Counted from the first letter of the stretch, positions 26,907-35,889 are shown. The stretch is DNA of 45,598 nucleotides from Serratia sp. H1w (GCF_000633355.1 NZ_AYMQ01000010.1:1-45598), one strand, 5' to 3'. Translations and numbers: made by a program. Notes: a model not told the origin generated them from the sequence alone.

Positions 26907-28319
26907 GTGAAAATCCGTGAACTGCTTAGCGTAGGCATCGATGTGGGCACCACCACCACCCAGGTGATCTTCTCGCGCCTGTCGTTGGTCAACCGTGCCG
27001 CCGCTTCTCAGGTGCCGCGCTATGAGTTCATCAAGCGAGAGATCGTCTGGCAAAGCCCGGTGCTATTTACGCCAATCGAGTTCTCCGGCCAACTGCGCGA
27101 GGACGAACTGCTAACGTTGGTTCTAGCGCAGTATCAGGCCGCAGGCATAACGCCGGAAAGCGTAGATTCTGGAGCCATTATCATCACCGGCGAAACGGCC
27201 AAGGCCCGCAATGCTCGCCCGGCGGTGGTGGCGTTATCCCAGAGGTTGGGGGATTTTGTGGTGGCGACCGCCGGGCCGCATCTGGAATCGGTGATCGCCG
27301 GTTTCGGTTCGGGTGCTCAGGCGCTTTCGGCAAGCAAACTGGCGCGGGTGCTGAATATCGATATCGGTGGCGGAACGGCCAATTACGCACTGTTTGATGC
27401 CGGGCACACGCAGGCCTCAGCCTGCCTCAATGTAGGGGGCCGCCTGCTGGAAACGGATACTCATGGTCAGGTTTTACGAGCACACCCGCCAGGCCAATGG
27501 ATCGCCGATGCGCTGTTTGGCAGCCATACCGATGTACAGCATCTGACGCTTGGCCAACTGCGGCAGATTGCCGATCGCATGGCGCAGCTGTTGTGGGAGA
27601 TCATCGTTGGTCAGCCTTCCGAGTTAGCCAAACGCTTACTGATGACTGAGTGCTTGCCCGCGGGCGGTGATTGGTTCGCGATAACCCTGTCCGGCGGCGT
27701 AGGTGAGTGCTTTCGTTATGCCGAGGAGGGTAACCCGTTCCGCTTTGGCGACATCGGGCCGCTGTTGGCGCAAGCGATCCGCCGTCACGCGGGATTTGCC
27801 GCACTGCCGATGCAAATTCCCAATCAAACGGTGCGCGCCACGGTGATCGGGGCCGGGGCGCATACGCTGTCGCTCTCCGGCAGCACCATCTGGCTGGATG
27901 ATGTGGCGTTGCCCCTGCGCAATGTCCCGGTGGTGCAACCGCAGGAAAATGATGCGCTGCCGTTGGTGGCACGTTGGCAACAGGCATTGCTGCTGCTGGA
28001 TCTCGACGCAGAACAAGATCTTTACGCACTGGCCTTACCGGCTGCGTGGCCGGTCAATGCGGCTTCGGTACGGCTGAGCATTACGGCCTTGCAGAGTTTT
28101 ATGCAGCTTTATCCCAACGCGCACCCGATGTTGGTGATCGCCAGCCAGGATATTGGTAAGGCGTTAGGCATGTTATTGCGGCCACTCATGGCACAGCGTC
28201 GGCTGGCGGTGATCGATGAAGTGATCACCCACACCGGCGATTACATTGATATCGGCACGCCGCTGTTCAACGGCGCCGTGGTGCCGATCACGGTCAAATC
28301 ACTGGCTTTTCCTTCCTGA
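26907..28319 (+). CDS. eutA: Ethanolamine ammonia-lyase reactivase EutA
   Basis: 470 residues (467 in E. coli). Swaps damaged cobalamin for adenosylcobalamin in EutBC in an ATP-dependent way. It has the actin/Hsp70-like nucleotide motifs GIDVGTTTTQ (about 9-18) and NIDIGGGTANYALF (about 150). GTG start with GGAGG at 26895-26899. It lies 291 bp after eutG, in contrast to the tight spacing of the rest of the operon, because repeats occupy the usual place of eutH. Confidence 0.95.
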   Translation: MKIRELLSVGIDVGTTTTQVIFSRLSLVNRAAASQVPRYEFIKREIVWQSPVLFTPIEFSGQLREDELLTLVLAQYQAAGITPESVDSGAIIITGETAKARNARPAVVALSQRLGDFVVATAGPHLESVIAGFGSGAQALSASKLARVLNIDIGGGTANYALFDAGHTQASACLNVGGRLLETDTHGQVLRAHPPGQWIADALFGSHTDVQHLTLGQLRQIADRMAQLLWEIIVGQPSELAKRLLMTECLPAGGDWFAITLSGGVGECFRYAEEGNPFRFGDIGPLLAQAIRRHAGFAALPMQIPNQTVRATVIGAGAHTLSLSGSTIWLDDVALPLRNVPVVQPQENDALPLVARWQQALLLLDLDAEQDLYALALPAAWPVNAASVRLSITALQSFMQLYPNAHPMLVIASQDIGKALGMLLRPLMAQRRLAVIDEVITHTGDYIDIGTPLFNGAVVPITVKSLAFPS

Positions 28320-28331
28320 GGGAACGTAACT

Positions 28332-29693
28332 ATGAAGCTGAAAACTCAGCTATTTGGCAAGACGTATCAGTTCAAGGATGTCAAACAGGTGCTGGCGAAG
28401 GCCAACGAACTGCGCTCGGGAGATTTGCTGGCCGGGGTGGCGGCAGAGAGCGCACAAGAGCGTGTGGCAGCCAAACAGGTGTTAGCGGAGATGAGCGTGG
28501 CGGATATCCGCATGAATCCGGTGATCCCTTATGAGCAGGACTGCGTCACCCGCATCATCCAGGATGATATCAACGAGAGCGCCTATGCCCAATTCAAGCA
28601 CTGGAGTATTGGCGAACTGCGGGAATATATTCTGCGCGATGAGACCAGCATCGATGATATCGCCTGGCTGCGCAAGGGCATCAGTTCTGAGGTAGTCGCA
28701 GCGGTGGCCAAGATCTGCTCCAATGCCGATTTGATCTATGGCGGCAGGAAAATCCCGGTGATCAAAAAAGCTAATACCACCATTGGCCTGCCGGGAACGT
28801 TCAGCGCTCGCCTGCAACCCAACGATACCCGTGACGGTGTGCAGAGCATTGAAGCACAAATCTACGAAGGCCTGTCGTATGGCGTGGGCGACGCCGTGAT
28901 CGGGGTCAATCCGGTGACGGATGATGTGGATAACCTGAGCCGGGTGCTGGACACCATTTACGGCGTGATCGACAAGTTTGCCATTCCGGCTCAGGGCTGC
29001 GTGCTGGCCCACGTCACCACACAAATTGAGGCGATCCGGCGCGGTGCTCCGGGCGGCCTGATCTTCCAGAGCATCTGCGGCAGCGAAAAAGGATTGAAAG
29101 AGTTCGGTGTCGAGTTGGCGATGCTTGATGAAGCTCGAGCCGTTGGAGCGGAGTACAACCGGATTGCTGGCGACAACTGCCTCTATTTTGAAACCGGACA
29201 GGGCGCGGCCTTGTCTGCCGGGGCTCACTTTGGGGCTGACCAGGTGACGATGGAAGCGCGTAACTACGGGCTGGCCCGCCATTACGACCCGTTTATGGTC
29301 AACACCGTGGTGGGTTTTATCGGCCCGGAGTATCTGTATAACGACCGCCAGATTATTCGCGCAGGCCTGGAAGATCACTTCATGGGCAAATTGAGCGGCA
29401 TCTCGATGGGCTGCGACTGCTGCTATACCAACCACGCCGATGCCGACCAGAACCAGAATGAAAACCTGATGATTCTGCTGGCGACGGCGGGGTGTAACTT
29501 CATTATTGGCATGGCGATGGGGGATGACATCATGCTCAATTATCAGACCACCGCGTTCCATGATACTGCCACCGTGCGCCAACTGCTCAATCTGCGGCCT
29601 GCGCCGGAGTTCGAACGCTGGTTGGAGCAACGGGGGATTATGGCCAATGGCCGCTTGACCGCCCGTGCTGGCGATCCGTCAATGTTCTTCTGA
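28332..29693 (+). CDS. eutB: Ethanolamine ammonia-lyase large subunit
   Basis: 453 residues, the same length as in E. coli and collinear throughout. This is the TIM-barrel subunit of the adenosylcobalamin enzyme that splits ethanolamine into acetaldehyde and ammonia. Characteristic blocks are NPVIPYEQDCVTRIIQDDIN, GVNPVTDDVDNLSRVLD, CYTNHADADQNQNEN and DIMLNYQTTAFHD. It lies 12 bp after eutA. Catalysis needs adenosylcobalamin, yet no eutT adenosyltransferase gene is present locally. Confidence 0.98.
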   Translation: MKLKTQLFGKTYQFKDVKQVLAKANELRSGDLLAGVAAESAQERVAAKQVLAEMSVADIRMNPVIPYEQDCVTRIIQDDINESAYAQFKHWSIGELREYILRDETSIDDIAWLRKGISSEVVAAVAKICSNADLIYGGRKIPVIKKANTTIGLPGTFSARLQPNDTRDGVQSIEAQIYEGLSYGVGDAVIGVNPVTDDVDNLSRVLDTIYGVIDKFAIPAQGCVLAHVTTQIEAIRRGAPGGLIFQSICGSEKGLKEFGVELAMLDEARAVGAEYNRIAGDNCLYFETGQGAALSAGAHFGADQVTMEARNYGLARHYDPFMVNTVVGFIGPEYLYNDRQIIRAGLEDHFMGKLSGISMGCDCCYTNHADADQNQNENLMILLATAGCNFIIGMAMGDDIMLNYQTTAFHDTATVRQLLNLRPAPEFERWLEQRGIMANGRLTARAGDPSMFF

Positions 29694-29704
29694 GGTAAGC
29701 CAAC

Positions 29705-30571
29705 ATGGATCAACAACAGCTAGAAGAGATTGTCCGTAACGTCATGCTGCAAATGGCCACGCCTGCAGAGGTGGTGGCAGTGCCGGAGCAGGTCGTGAAT
29801 ACCGAAGGTTGTGCATTGGATCTCGGCTCTGCCGAGGCCAAACGATGGATTGGTGTGCAGGAACCGCAACACCCGGAAGTGTTAGAGGAACTGCGTAATA
29901 ACACGGCGGCCCGCGTCTGCATTGGCCGCAGTGGGCCACGGCCGCGCACCTTGGCGCTGTTACGCTTTTTGGCCGACCACTCCCGGGCCAAAGATACGGT
30001 ATTGAAAGAAGTGCCGCAGGCGTGGGTGCAACAGCAGGGACTGCTGGAGGTACAGTCCGAAATCAGCGACAAGAATTTGTATCTGACGCGCCCGGATTTG
30101 GGACGCCGCCTGAGCACCAGCGCGATTGAGATCCTGAAAACGCAGTGCAAGGCCAACCCGGACGTGCAGGTGGTCATCTCCGACGGACTATCGACCGATG
30201 CGATCACCGCCAACTATGAAGAGATCTTGCCAACCTTGTTACAAGGACTGGAACTGACGGGCATGAGCGTTGGTACGCCGTTCTTTGTGCGCTATGGCCG
30301 GGTCAAGATTGAGGATCAGATCGGTGAATTACTGAATGCCAAAGTGGTGGTGCTGCTGGTCGGTGAACGGCCGGGGTTGGGGCAATCGGAAAGCCTGTCG
30401 TGCTATGCGGTGTATTCGCCCAAGGTAGCCACGACGGTGGAAGCGGATCGCACCTGCATTTCCAATATTCACCGTGGGGGAACGCCACCGGTAGAGGCGG
30501 CGGCGGTGATTGTCGATCTGGTCAAGCGCATGCTGCAACAGCAGGCTTCTGGTATCCATCTGAACCGTTAA
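29705..30571 (+). CDS. eutC: Ethanolamine ammonia-lyase small subunit
   Basis: 288 residues (295 in E. coli). It completes the cobalamin site of the lyase. The N-terminal helix [17 protein letters not shown] is typical and is involved in targeting to the compartment. Conserved blocks are [38 protein letters not shown] and [16 protein letters not shown]. It lies 11 bp after eutB. Confidence 0.97.
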   Translation: MDQQQLEEIVRNVMLQMATPAEVVAVPEQVVNTEGCALDLGSAEAKRWIGVQEPQHPEVLEELRNNTAARVCIGRSGPRPRTLALLRFLADHSRAKDTVLKEVPQAWVQQQGLLEVQSEISDKNLYLTRPDLGRRLSTSAIEILKTQCKANPDVQVVISDGLSTDAITANYEEILPTLLQGLELTGMSVGTPFFVRYGRVKIEDQIGELLNAKVVVLLVGERPGLGQSESLSCYAVYSPKVATTVEADRTCISNIHRGGTPPVEAAAVIVDLVKRMLQQQASGIHLNR

Positions 30572-30583
30572 CAGGGGGCTCCG

Positions 30584-31243
30584 ATGCCTGCATTAGACTT
30601 GATCAAACCCAGCGTCAAAGCCATGCGCGTGATTGCTTCGCTGCATGAGGATTTTCGCCGTGAGCTGCAACTGTCGGCCTCGATCGGCAGCCTGGGATTG
30701 CTGACCTGCGACTCTGACGATGTGGCTTACATTGCCGCCGACGAAGCCACCAAACAGGCCCAGGTTACCGTGGTCTATGGGCGCTCACTGTATGCGGGAG
30801 CCGCGCATAGCCCTTCGCCCAGCTCTGGTGAAGTGTTGATTATGCTCGGTGGCCCTAATCCGGCGGAGGTGCGGGCCGGGTTGGACGCTATGGTCAACAC
30901 CATTGAGCGTGGGCCAGCTTTTCAATGGGCCAACGACGCGCAGGACACGGCTTTTTTGGCCTACCTGGTCTCGCGCACCGGTTCGTATCTTTCGGAGGCT
31001 GCCGGAGTCGCATTGGGGGAACCGTTGGCTTATCTGGTTGCTCCGCCGCTGGAAGCCACCTATGGCATTGATGCGGCGCTGAAAGCCTCTGGGGTCAGGC
31101 TGATGTCTTATGTTCCTCCTCCTTCGGAAACCAACTACTCCTCCGCTTTTATGGCGGGGAGTCAGGCAGCTTGTCAGGTGGCTTGCCAGGCATTCAGCGC
31201 GGCGGTGTTGGATATTTCGTGCTGTCCGATTCAATGCGCCTAA
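30584..31243 (+). CDS. eutL: EutL trimeric shell protein
   Basis: 219 residues with two fused BMC domains (about 1-110 and 115-219), as in E. coli EutL, whose trimers have a gated central pore. The C terminus, [10 protein letters not shown], is cysteine-rich as in the family. It lies 12 bp after eutC. Confidence 0.96.
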   Translation: MPALDLIKPSVKAMRVIASLHEDFRRELQLSASIGSLGLLTCDSDDVAYIAADEATKQAQVTVVYGRSLYAGAAHSPSPSSGEVLIMLGGPNPAEVRAGLDAMVNTIERGPAFQWANDAQDTAFLAYLVSRTGSYLSEAAGVALGEPLAYLVAPPLEATYGIDAALKASGVRLMSYVPPPSETNYSSAFMAGSQAACQVACQAFSAAVLDISCCPIQCA

Positions 31244-31255
31244 CGGGAATAAATA

Positions 31256-31654
31256 ATGATCAACGCATTGGGGTTACTTGAAGTTTCCGGGCTGGTCGCT
31301 GGAATTGATGCAGTGGACGCGATGCTGAAGTCGGCATCGGTGAGACTGCTGGATCATAAGGTGCTGGACCCAGGGCAGGTCACGCTGGTGATTGAGGGGG
31401 ATTTGGCCGCTTGCCGCGCAGCATTGGATGCCGGTGCGGCCGCTGCCAAGCGCAGCGGGGCAGTAATCAGTTGCCAGACAATAGGCCGCCCAGATAAGGA
31501 TACGGAATGGCTGGTAATGCATCTGCAGGGGGCGATTCGATCGCTTCCTTTGCCACCAGAGCCATCCCCGCCGCCTCCGACGGAATTACTACGCAAACGC
31601 GGCAGCCGTAATCGGCGTAAAAAACCGACTTCCGGCCCCTCTGCAACGCAGTGA
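31256..31654 (+). CDS. eutK: EutK-like shell protein lacking the C-terminal helix-turn-helix
   Basis: 132 residues (166 in E. coli). Residues 1-90 are a BMC domain close to E. coli EutK (MINALGLLEVSGLVA, GRPDKDTEWLV). In E. coli a helix-turn-helix domain follows, ending in a basic LRKR-SR-R-KP tail. Here a proline-rich linker (PPEPSPPPPTE) joins straight to LLRKRGSRNRRKKP, so the helix-turn-helix seems to have been deleted while the basic tail was kept. It is last in the eut operon; no eutR follows. A changed reading frame at the 3' end is an alternative. Confidence 0.88.
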   Translation: MINALGLLEVSGLVAGIDAVDAMLKSASVRLLDHKVLDPGQVTLVIEGDLAACRAALDAGAAAAKRSGAVISCQTIGRPDKDTEWLVMHLQGAIRSLPLPPEPSPPPPTELLRKRGSRNRRKKPTSGPSATQ

Positions 31655-31683
31655 GTTTTCGGAAATCGTACCACCAGACAGCA

Positions 31684-31692
31684 TGCTATAAT
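31684..31692 (+). promoter_or_regulatory. Extended -10 promoter of the DUF4139 gene
   Basis: TGCTATAAT, a perfect -10 hexamer (31687-31692) with the TGn extension. No good -35 is seen. It lies 38 bases before the start codon and 30 bases after the eutK stop, so this gene is probably transcribed on its own. Confidence 0.55.
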
Positions 31693-31730
31693 TCGTCGAT
31701 ATTCTGCACGGAACCTCTATTTAAGGATAA

Positions 31731-33365
31731 ATGACGATGATCTTTTTCCCTCGATTTAATACCACCTTGGTAGCTGCATCGGTGCTGTTGGCCTGTTCCG
31801 GCCTGGCGCAGGCGCAAAACGTTACGCTGAATGACGTGACGGTGTTTATTCGCGGTGCCGAACTCTTCAACAGCAGCAAAGTGACGTTACCGGCGGGGGA
31901 AAGCGAAATTGTCTTTACCAATATTGCCAGCGGCCTGAATGAACAGAGCCTGATGCTGGATGCCGATAACGGCGTGGTGGTGCAATCCTTCAGCATCAAA
32001 CGCGATTTTCTTACCGAAAATCTATCGCCTGAAGTCGAGCAATTGACCAAACAGATCGACGATGAAACCCGTGAGCAAAGCAAACTTAACGTGCAGCGGG
32101 AAGTGATCCAGGCGCAGTTGGCGGTGCTGGAAAGTAACCGGGCGCTGGGTTCGGAGAAAGAGGGCGCTTCCGTTGAGCAGGTTAATCAGATGCTTGAGCT
32201 GGTAAGCCGCCGCATGAGCGAGGTGCTGCTGGCGGATATTGATATCAAAGAGAAGATCGCCGCGATTGACAAGAATATTGAAAAGCTGAAAAGCCAACTG
32301 GCAGAAGCGCAGGAAAAAACCGGCCAGGCGGTGAATCAGGTGGTGGTGAAGTTTTACACGCCGAAAGCGGTGACCAGCAACGTCAAGCTGTCTTATGTGA
32401 TCCCGGATGCCGGTTGGGTGCCGACTTATGATGTGCGGGTGAACTCCATTACCCAGCCGGTCAAGCTGAGCTATAAGGCCAATGTGTTTCAGAATAGCGG
32501 CATCAACTGGGATAAGGTCAACCTGACGCTTTCCAGCGGAAACCCAAGTGAAGGGGCGCAGGCGCCGCAGCTGCAACCTTGGTATCTCGATTTTTATCAG
32601 GATTACTCCAGTTCCAAGATGGCGATGTCCATGTCAAAACCGGCCCCAGCACCAGCCCCCGTGGCCGAGATGGCCTATGGTGCATTAGCCGATGAGTCGG
32701 CAGCGCCGCGGGCCAGAAAATCGCTCTCTGACTATGTGGTCACCGACGCAGGCGGCGTGAATACCCGCTTTAGCATTTCGCTGCCTTATAACATTGCCTC
32801 CGACGGTAAAGGGCATTCGGTCACCATTAAAGACGTGGAGGTTCAGGGCGATTATCGCTATGTGGTGGTGCCTAAAATCGAACCGGATGCCTTCTTGCAG
32901 GTGCAGTTAAAGGACTGGGAAAAGCTTAATTTGTTGCCGGGTAAATCCAGCATTTTCTTCGAGGGTTCGTTTGTCGGCCAGGGGTATATCAATATCGCCG
33001 AGGCCAAAGAGACGCTGGATCTGTCGTTGGGCCGGGATAAGAAGATTATCGTTAACCGTGAAAATGAAAAACAGCTGACCTCGAAGGCGGAGTTCTTTGG
33101 CAACTCGGTCAGTCAACAGTATTCGTTTGCCACTAGCATAAAAAACACCCGTAACGAGCCGATTAAGCTGGTGGTAATGGAGCAGATGCCGCTGAGCCGT
33201 GATTCGGCAATCACTATCGACGGGTTGAAATACGACGGTGCCAGCTACGATAAAGACACCGGTAACGTGCAGTGGGCGGTGGATCTGCCAGCCAATCAGA
33301 CCCAGAAGTTCACGCTGTCCTATACGGTGAAGTATCCCAAGGATAAGCGCGTGACCAATTTATAA
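31731..33365 (+). CDS. DUF4139/MuiA-like exported protein
   Basis: 544 residues with an N-terminal signal peptide (hydrophobic stretch up to LACSGLAQAQ, likely cleaved near residue 26-28). A DUF4140-like beta segment follows, then a coiled-coil region rich in Glu, Gln and Lys (about 100-205) and a C-terminal DUF4139 beta domain. The family is called mucoidy-inhibitor MuiA-like; its biochemical role is not known. The start could be ATG 31731 or 31737, with AAGGA just upstream. It stands apart from the eut operon functionally and has its own promoter. Confidence 0.85.
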   Translation: MTMIFFPRFNTTLVAASVLLACSGLAQAQNVTLNDVTVFIRGAELFNSSKVTLPAGESEIVFTNIASGLNEQSLMLDADNGVVVQSFSIKRDFLTENLSPEVEQLTKQIDDETREQSKLNVQREVIQAQLAVLESNRALGSEKEGASVEQVNQMLELVSRRMSEVLLADIDIKEKIAAIDKNIEKLKSQLAEAQEKTGQAVNQVVVKFYTPKAVTSNVKLSYVIPDAGWVPTYDVRVNSITQPVKLSYKANVFQNSGINWDKVNLTLSSGNPSEGAQAPQLQPWYLDFYQDYSSSKMAMSMSKPAPAPAPVAEMAYGALADESAAPRARKSLSDYVVTDAGGVNTRFSISLPYNIASDGKGHSVTIKDVEVQGDYRYVVVPKIEPDAFLQVQLKDWEKLNLLPGKSSIFFEGSFVGQGYINIAEAKETLDLSLGRDKKIIVNRENEKQLTSKAEFFGNSVSQQYSFATSIKNTRNEPIKLVVMEQMPLSRDSAITIDGLKYDGASYDKDTGNVQWAVDLPANQTQKFTLSYTVKYPKDKRVTNL

Positions 33366-33371
33366 TTATTT

Positions 33372-33419
33372 CCCTCACCCTAACCCTCTCCCTCTCCCAC
33401 AGGGAGAGGGGACCGATCG
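33372..33419 (-). repeat. Palindromic repeat, copy 6
   Basis: CCCTCACCCTAACCCTCTCC then CTCTCCCACAGGGAGAGGGG, 6 bp after the DUF4139 stop. It faces copy 7 at 33541-33581 in the opposite orientation, so the two could pair over about 200 bp between converging genes. Confidence 0.85.
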
Positions 33420-33526
33420 AGCCTGTTTGAAATTGCAGTGATCACCTTGGATGAGGAGGCTACAAATCAGAACGGGCCTATCAGGTTCGTTGATTTACAA
33501 CCACTTTCCGAAGCAGCACGGACTTA

Positions 33527-34504
33527 TTAAGGGCGCCGATCTGCTCCCTCGCCCTGTGGGAGAGGGTTGGGGTGAGGGGAGTTGCCGTCATCGGCAAATA
33601 GCTGCCATAGCGCCTCAACGGAGGGGGCCATTTTACTCGCTGGCCGGTAGATCCGGATTTCTATCGGTAGGCACAGGTCGCCAGGATTGTCGGCTGCGAC
33701 CACGATCTTGCCGCTCTCAACGTCGGCTTTGGCCAATGACTGCGGTAACCAGGCAACGCCATCCCCAGCCGCCACCATAGCCAGTAACGTGGCGGCCAAG
33801 TCCGAAGTGAAAACCACTGCCATCCCCCGTTTGGCGCGGTTGATCGCCGCGCTGTTGGCGATAATTCGTCCCAGTCCCGAGTCATTGCTGAACGTCAGAT
33901 ACGGGAATTTTTTTCCCTGCCCAATTTCCCATAAGGGGACCGATGAGCCGGGTAATGCCTTGCTGTAAGGTAATAGCCGATCTTCTCCCAGGCGGAGACT
34001 CACAAATTTTTCCGGCGCGAGAGCCATCTGCATCTGCGGGTGGTAATGGCAGAGTAAAAATTGCGCTTCACCCCGGGCCAGCAAATTCTCACAGGCTGTT
34101 AACGTGTCGGAAAGCAGCCTGAAAGAACCCGATCTGGCCATCTTTTCATTGCGCCGCAACAGCGCCGGAAAGAAGGAGAACGACAAGGCATGGGTGGCTG
34201 CAAACACGACGTCTGGCTGCTGCTGTCCGGTGGCATTCAGGGTTTCGCTCCTTAACGCATATAGCGTTCTGAGCAATTCTGGAGCCTGCCGGCAAAAAAC
34301 TTCACCGGCCTTGGTAAGAGCCACCCTTCGCCGATTGCGTTCGAAAAGTGGCGTGCCCACCCATTCCTCAAGCGACTGAATGCGGCGGCTAAATGCCGGT
34401 TGGGTGACATAGCGCGCCACGGCGGCTTGGGAGAAGTTGAGGGTAGCGGCCAGCGCCACGCAATCCTCCAGCCAGGTTAGTTCCAGGTGATGCCGATTCT
34501 GCAT
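33527..34504 (-). CDS. LysR-family regulator, likely of the tartrate dehydratase
   Basis: About 325 residues. An N-terminal winged helix-turn-helix (LNFSQAAVARYVTQPAFSRRIQSLEEWVGTPLF, written here in part) is followed by a type-2 periplasmic-binding-like effector domain. ATG 34504 is preferred because AAGGA lies 8 bases before it; at ATG 34513 it would touch the start. It is divergent from the D-tartrate dehydratase gene, the usual layout for a LysR activator and its target. The last residues, SPHPNPLPQGEGADRRP, are encoded by palindromic repeat copy 7, so the natural C terminus has been replaced or extended by the repeat. Confidence 0.88.
   Translation of the reverse strand: MQNRHHLELTWLEDCVALAATLNFSQAAVARYVTQPAFSRRIQSLEEWVGTPLFERNRRRVALTKAGEVFCRQAPELLRTLYALRSETLNATGQQQPDVVFAATHALSFSFFPALLRRNEKMARSGSFRLLSDTLTACENLLARGEAQFLLCHYHPQMQMALAPEKFVSLRLGEDRLLPYSKALPGSSVPLWEIGQGKKFPYLTFSNDSGLGRIIANSAAINRAKRGMAVVFTSDLAATLLAMVAAGDGVAWLPQSLAKADVESGKIVVAADNPGDLCLPIEIRIYRPASKMAPSVEALWQLFADDGNSPHPNPLPQGEGADRRP
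33541..33581 (+). repeat. Palindromic repeat, copy 7 (inside the LysR coding end)
   Basis: CTCCCTCGCCCTGTGGGAGAGGGTT with tail GGGGTGAGGGG. On the minus strand it is translated as the C-terminal tail of the LysR protein. Confidence 0.85.
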
Positions 34505-34528
34505 TACAGCCATCCTTATTACGCATTG

Positions 34529-34594
34529 GATAGTGGGATTTTACGCGCTTACTATCGAGGGTAACAAGCCGCATGCCAAATGCCTAAAAGGCAT
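34529..34594. promoter_or_regulatory. Dyads in the lysR/tarD divergent promoter
   Basis: Two inverted repeats: GATAGT (34529-34534) with ACTATC (34551-34556), and ATGCCT-AAA-AGGCAT at 34580-34594. They are good candidates for LysR recognition and activation sites; which one is used cannot be told. Confidence 0.5.
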
Positions 34595-34643
34595 CAATAC
34601 CACTCAGCTCAACGCTGTTAAATAACGATTGCTGGAGAGAACA

Positions 34644-35807
34644 ATGCGTATCACCGACGTTGTGGAAATCACCAAGCCGATTGCTTCGCCGATCAGAAAT
34701 GCCTATATCGATTTCAGCAAGATGACCACCAGTCTGGTAGCTGTGGTGACCGATGTCGTGGTCGATGGCCGCCGGGTGGTGGGTTATGGCTTTAACTCCA
34801 ACGGGCGCTATGGGCAAGGGGGGCTGATCCGTGAGCGTTTCCGCGATCGCATCTTGCAGGCGGAGCCGGAGAGTTTGCTCAATCAACGGGGTGACAACCT
34901 CGATCCACACCGGGTCTGGCAGGCGATGATGGTCAATGAAAAGCCTGGCGGTCATGGTGAGCGTTCGGTAGCCGTGGGGACGTTAGATATGGCCATCTGG
35001 GATGCCACCGCCAAGATTGCCGGTAAGCCGTTGTTCCGGCTGTTGGCGGACATGAAAGGCACGGTGGCTAATCCACGGGTGTTTGTCTATGCAGCCGGTG
35101 GTTATTACTATCCAGGCAAAGATCTCACTGCGTTGCGTCAGGAGATGCGTAGCTATCTGGATCGTGGCTACAACGTGGTGAAAATGAAAATTGGTGGTGC
35201 GCCGCTGGAGGAAGATCGCCGTCGTATTGAGGCCGTATTGCAAGAGATTGGCAACGAGGCGCGACTAGCCGTGGATGCCAATGGTCGCTTTGATCTGGAA
35301 ACCGGGATTGCCTACGCCAAGATGCTGCGGGAGTATCCGCTGTTCTGGTATGAAGAGGTGGGCGATCCGCTGGATTATGCCTTACAGGCCGCGCTGACGG
35401 AGTTTTATCCGGGGCCAATGGCGACCGGGGAGAACCTGTTTTCCCACCAGGATGCCCGCAATCTGCTGCGTTACGGCGGCATGCGACCCGATCGGGACTA
35501 CCTGCAATTTGACTGCGCGCTTTCCTACGGGCTGGTGGAATATCTGCGTACGCTGGAGGTGCTTGAGCAGTTCGGTTGGTCTGCCTCGCGCTGTATTCCT
35601 CACGGTGGTCACCAGATGTCACTGAATATTGCTGCTGGCCTGGGATTGGGGGGAAATGAAAGCTACCCGGATCTGTTCCAGCCTTATGGTGGCTTCCCGG
35701 ACTCGGTAAAGGTGGAAGACGGCCACATTGTCATGCCTGAACTACCGGGGATTGGTTTTGAAGGCAAATCGGATTTGATCCAGGTAATGCGTGCATTAGC
35801 GGAGTGA
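34644..35807 (+). CDS. tarD: D(-)-tartrate dehydratase (enolase superfamily)
   Basis: 387 residues, matching the D-tartrate dehydratase type known from Bradyrhizobium over its full length as I remember it. This enzyme dehydrates D-tartrate to oxaloacetate. The N-terminal capping domain has VGYGFNSNGRYGQGG. In the barrel, the Lys-x-Lys base pair is KMKIGG (about residues 182-184), metal ligands lie in LAVDANGRFD, WYEEVGDP and ATGENLFSH, and the catalytic His is in CIPHGGHQMS. GGAGAG lies before ATG 34644; the in-frame codon at 34629 is not used. No transporter gene is adjacent. Confidence 0.9.
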   Translation: MRITDVVEITKPIASPIRNAYIDFSKMTTSLVAVVTDVVVDGRRVVGYGFNSNGRYGQGGLIRERFRDRILQAEPESLLNQRGDNLDPHRVWQAMMVNEKPGGHGERSVAVGTLDMAIWDATAKIAGKPLFRLLADMKGTVANPRVFVYAAGGYYYPGKDLTALRQEMRSYLDRGYNVVKMKIGGAPLEEDRRRIEAVLQEIGNEARLAVDANGRFDLETGIAYAKMLREYPLFWYEEVGDPLDYALQAALTEFYPGPMATGENLFSHQDARNLLRYGGMRPDRDYLQFDCALSYGLVEYLRTLEVLEQFGWSASRCIPHGGHQMSLNIAAGLGLGGNESYPDLFQPYGGFPDSVKVEDGHIVMPELPGIGFEGKSDLIQVMRALAE

Positions 35808-35846
35808 TTGCGGTTTTCAAAGTTACCAACATGGCACATGAGGTAG

Positions 35847-35867
35847 GGGCGCCCGCATGCTGCGCCC
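35847..35867. repeat. Short GC palindrome, copy 2
   Basis: GGGCGC-cc-GCATGC-t-GCGCCC, the same element as at 6564-6583 apart from its spacers. It lies between the converging tarD and chuY genes. Confidence 0.55.
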
Positions 35868-35889
35868 GTCTAACGGTGATAGATTGGGA

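Noticed and set aside
26702-26920. 72-codon plus-strand ORF between eutG and eutA
   Set aside because: Encoded by the tandem palindromic repeats; the repeated peptide is a by-product of the repeat.
28482-29630. 382-codon minus-strand ORF opposite eutB
   Set aside because: Antisense shadow of a strongly conserved gene; no start signal or known domain.
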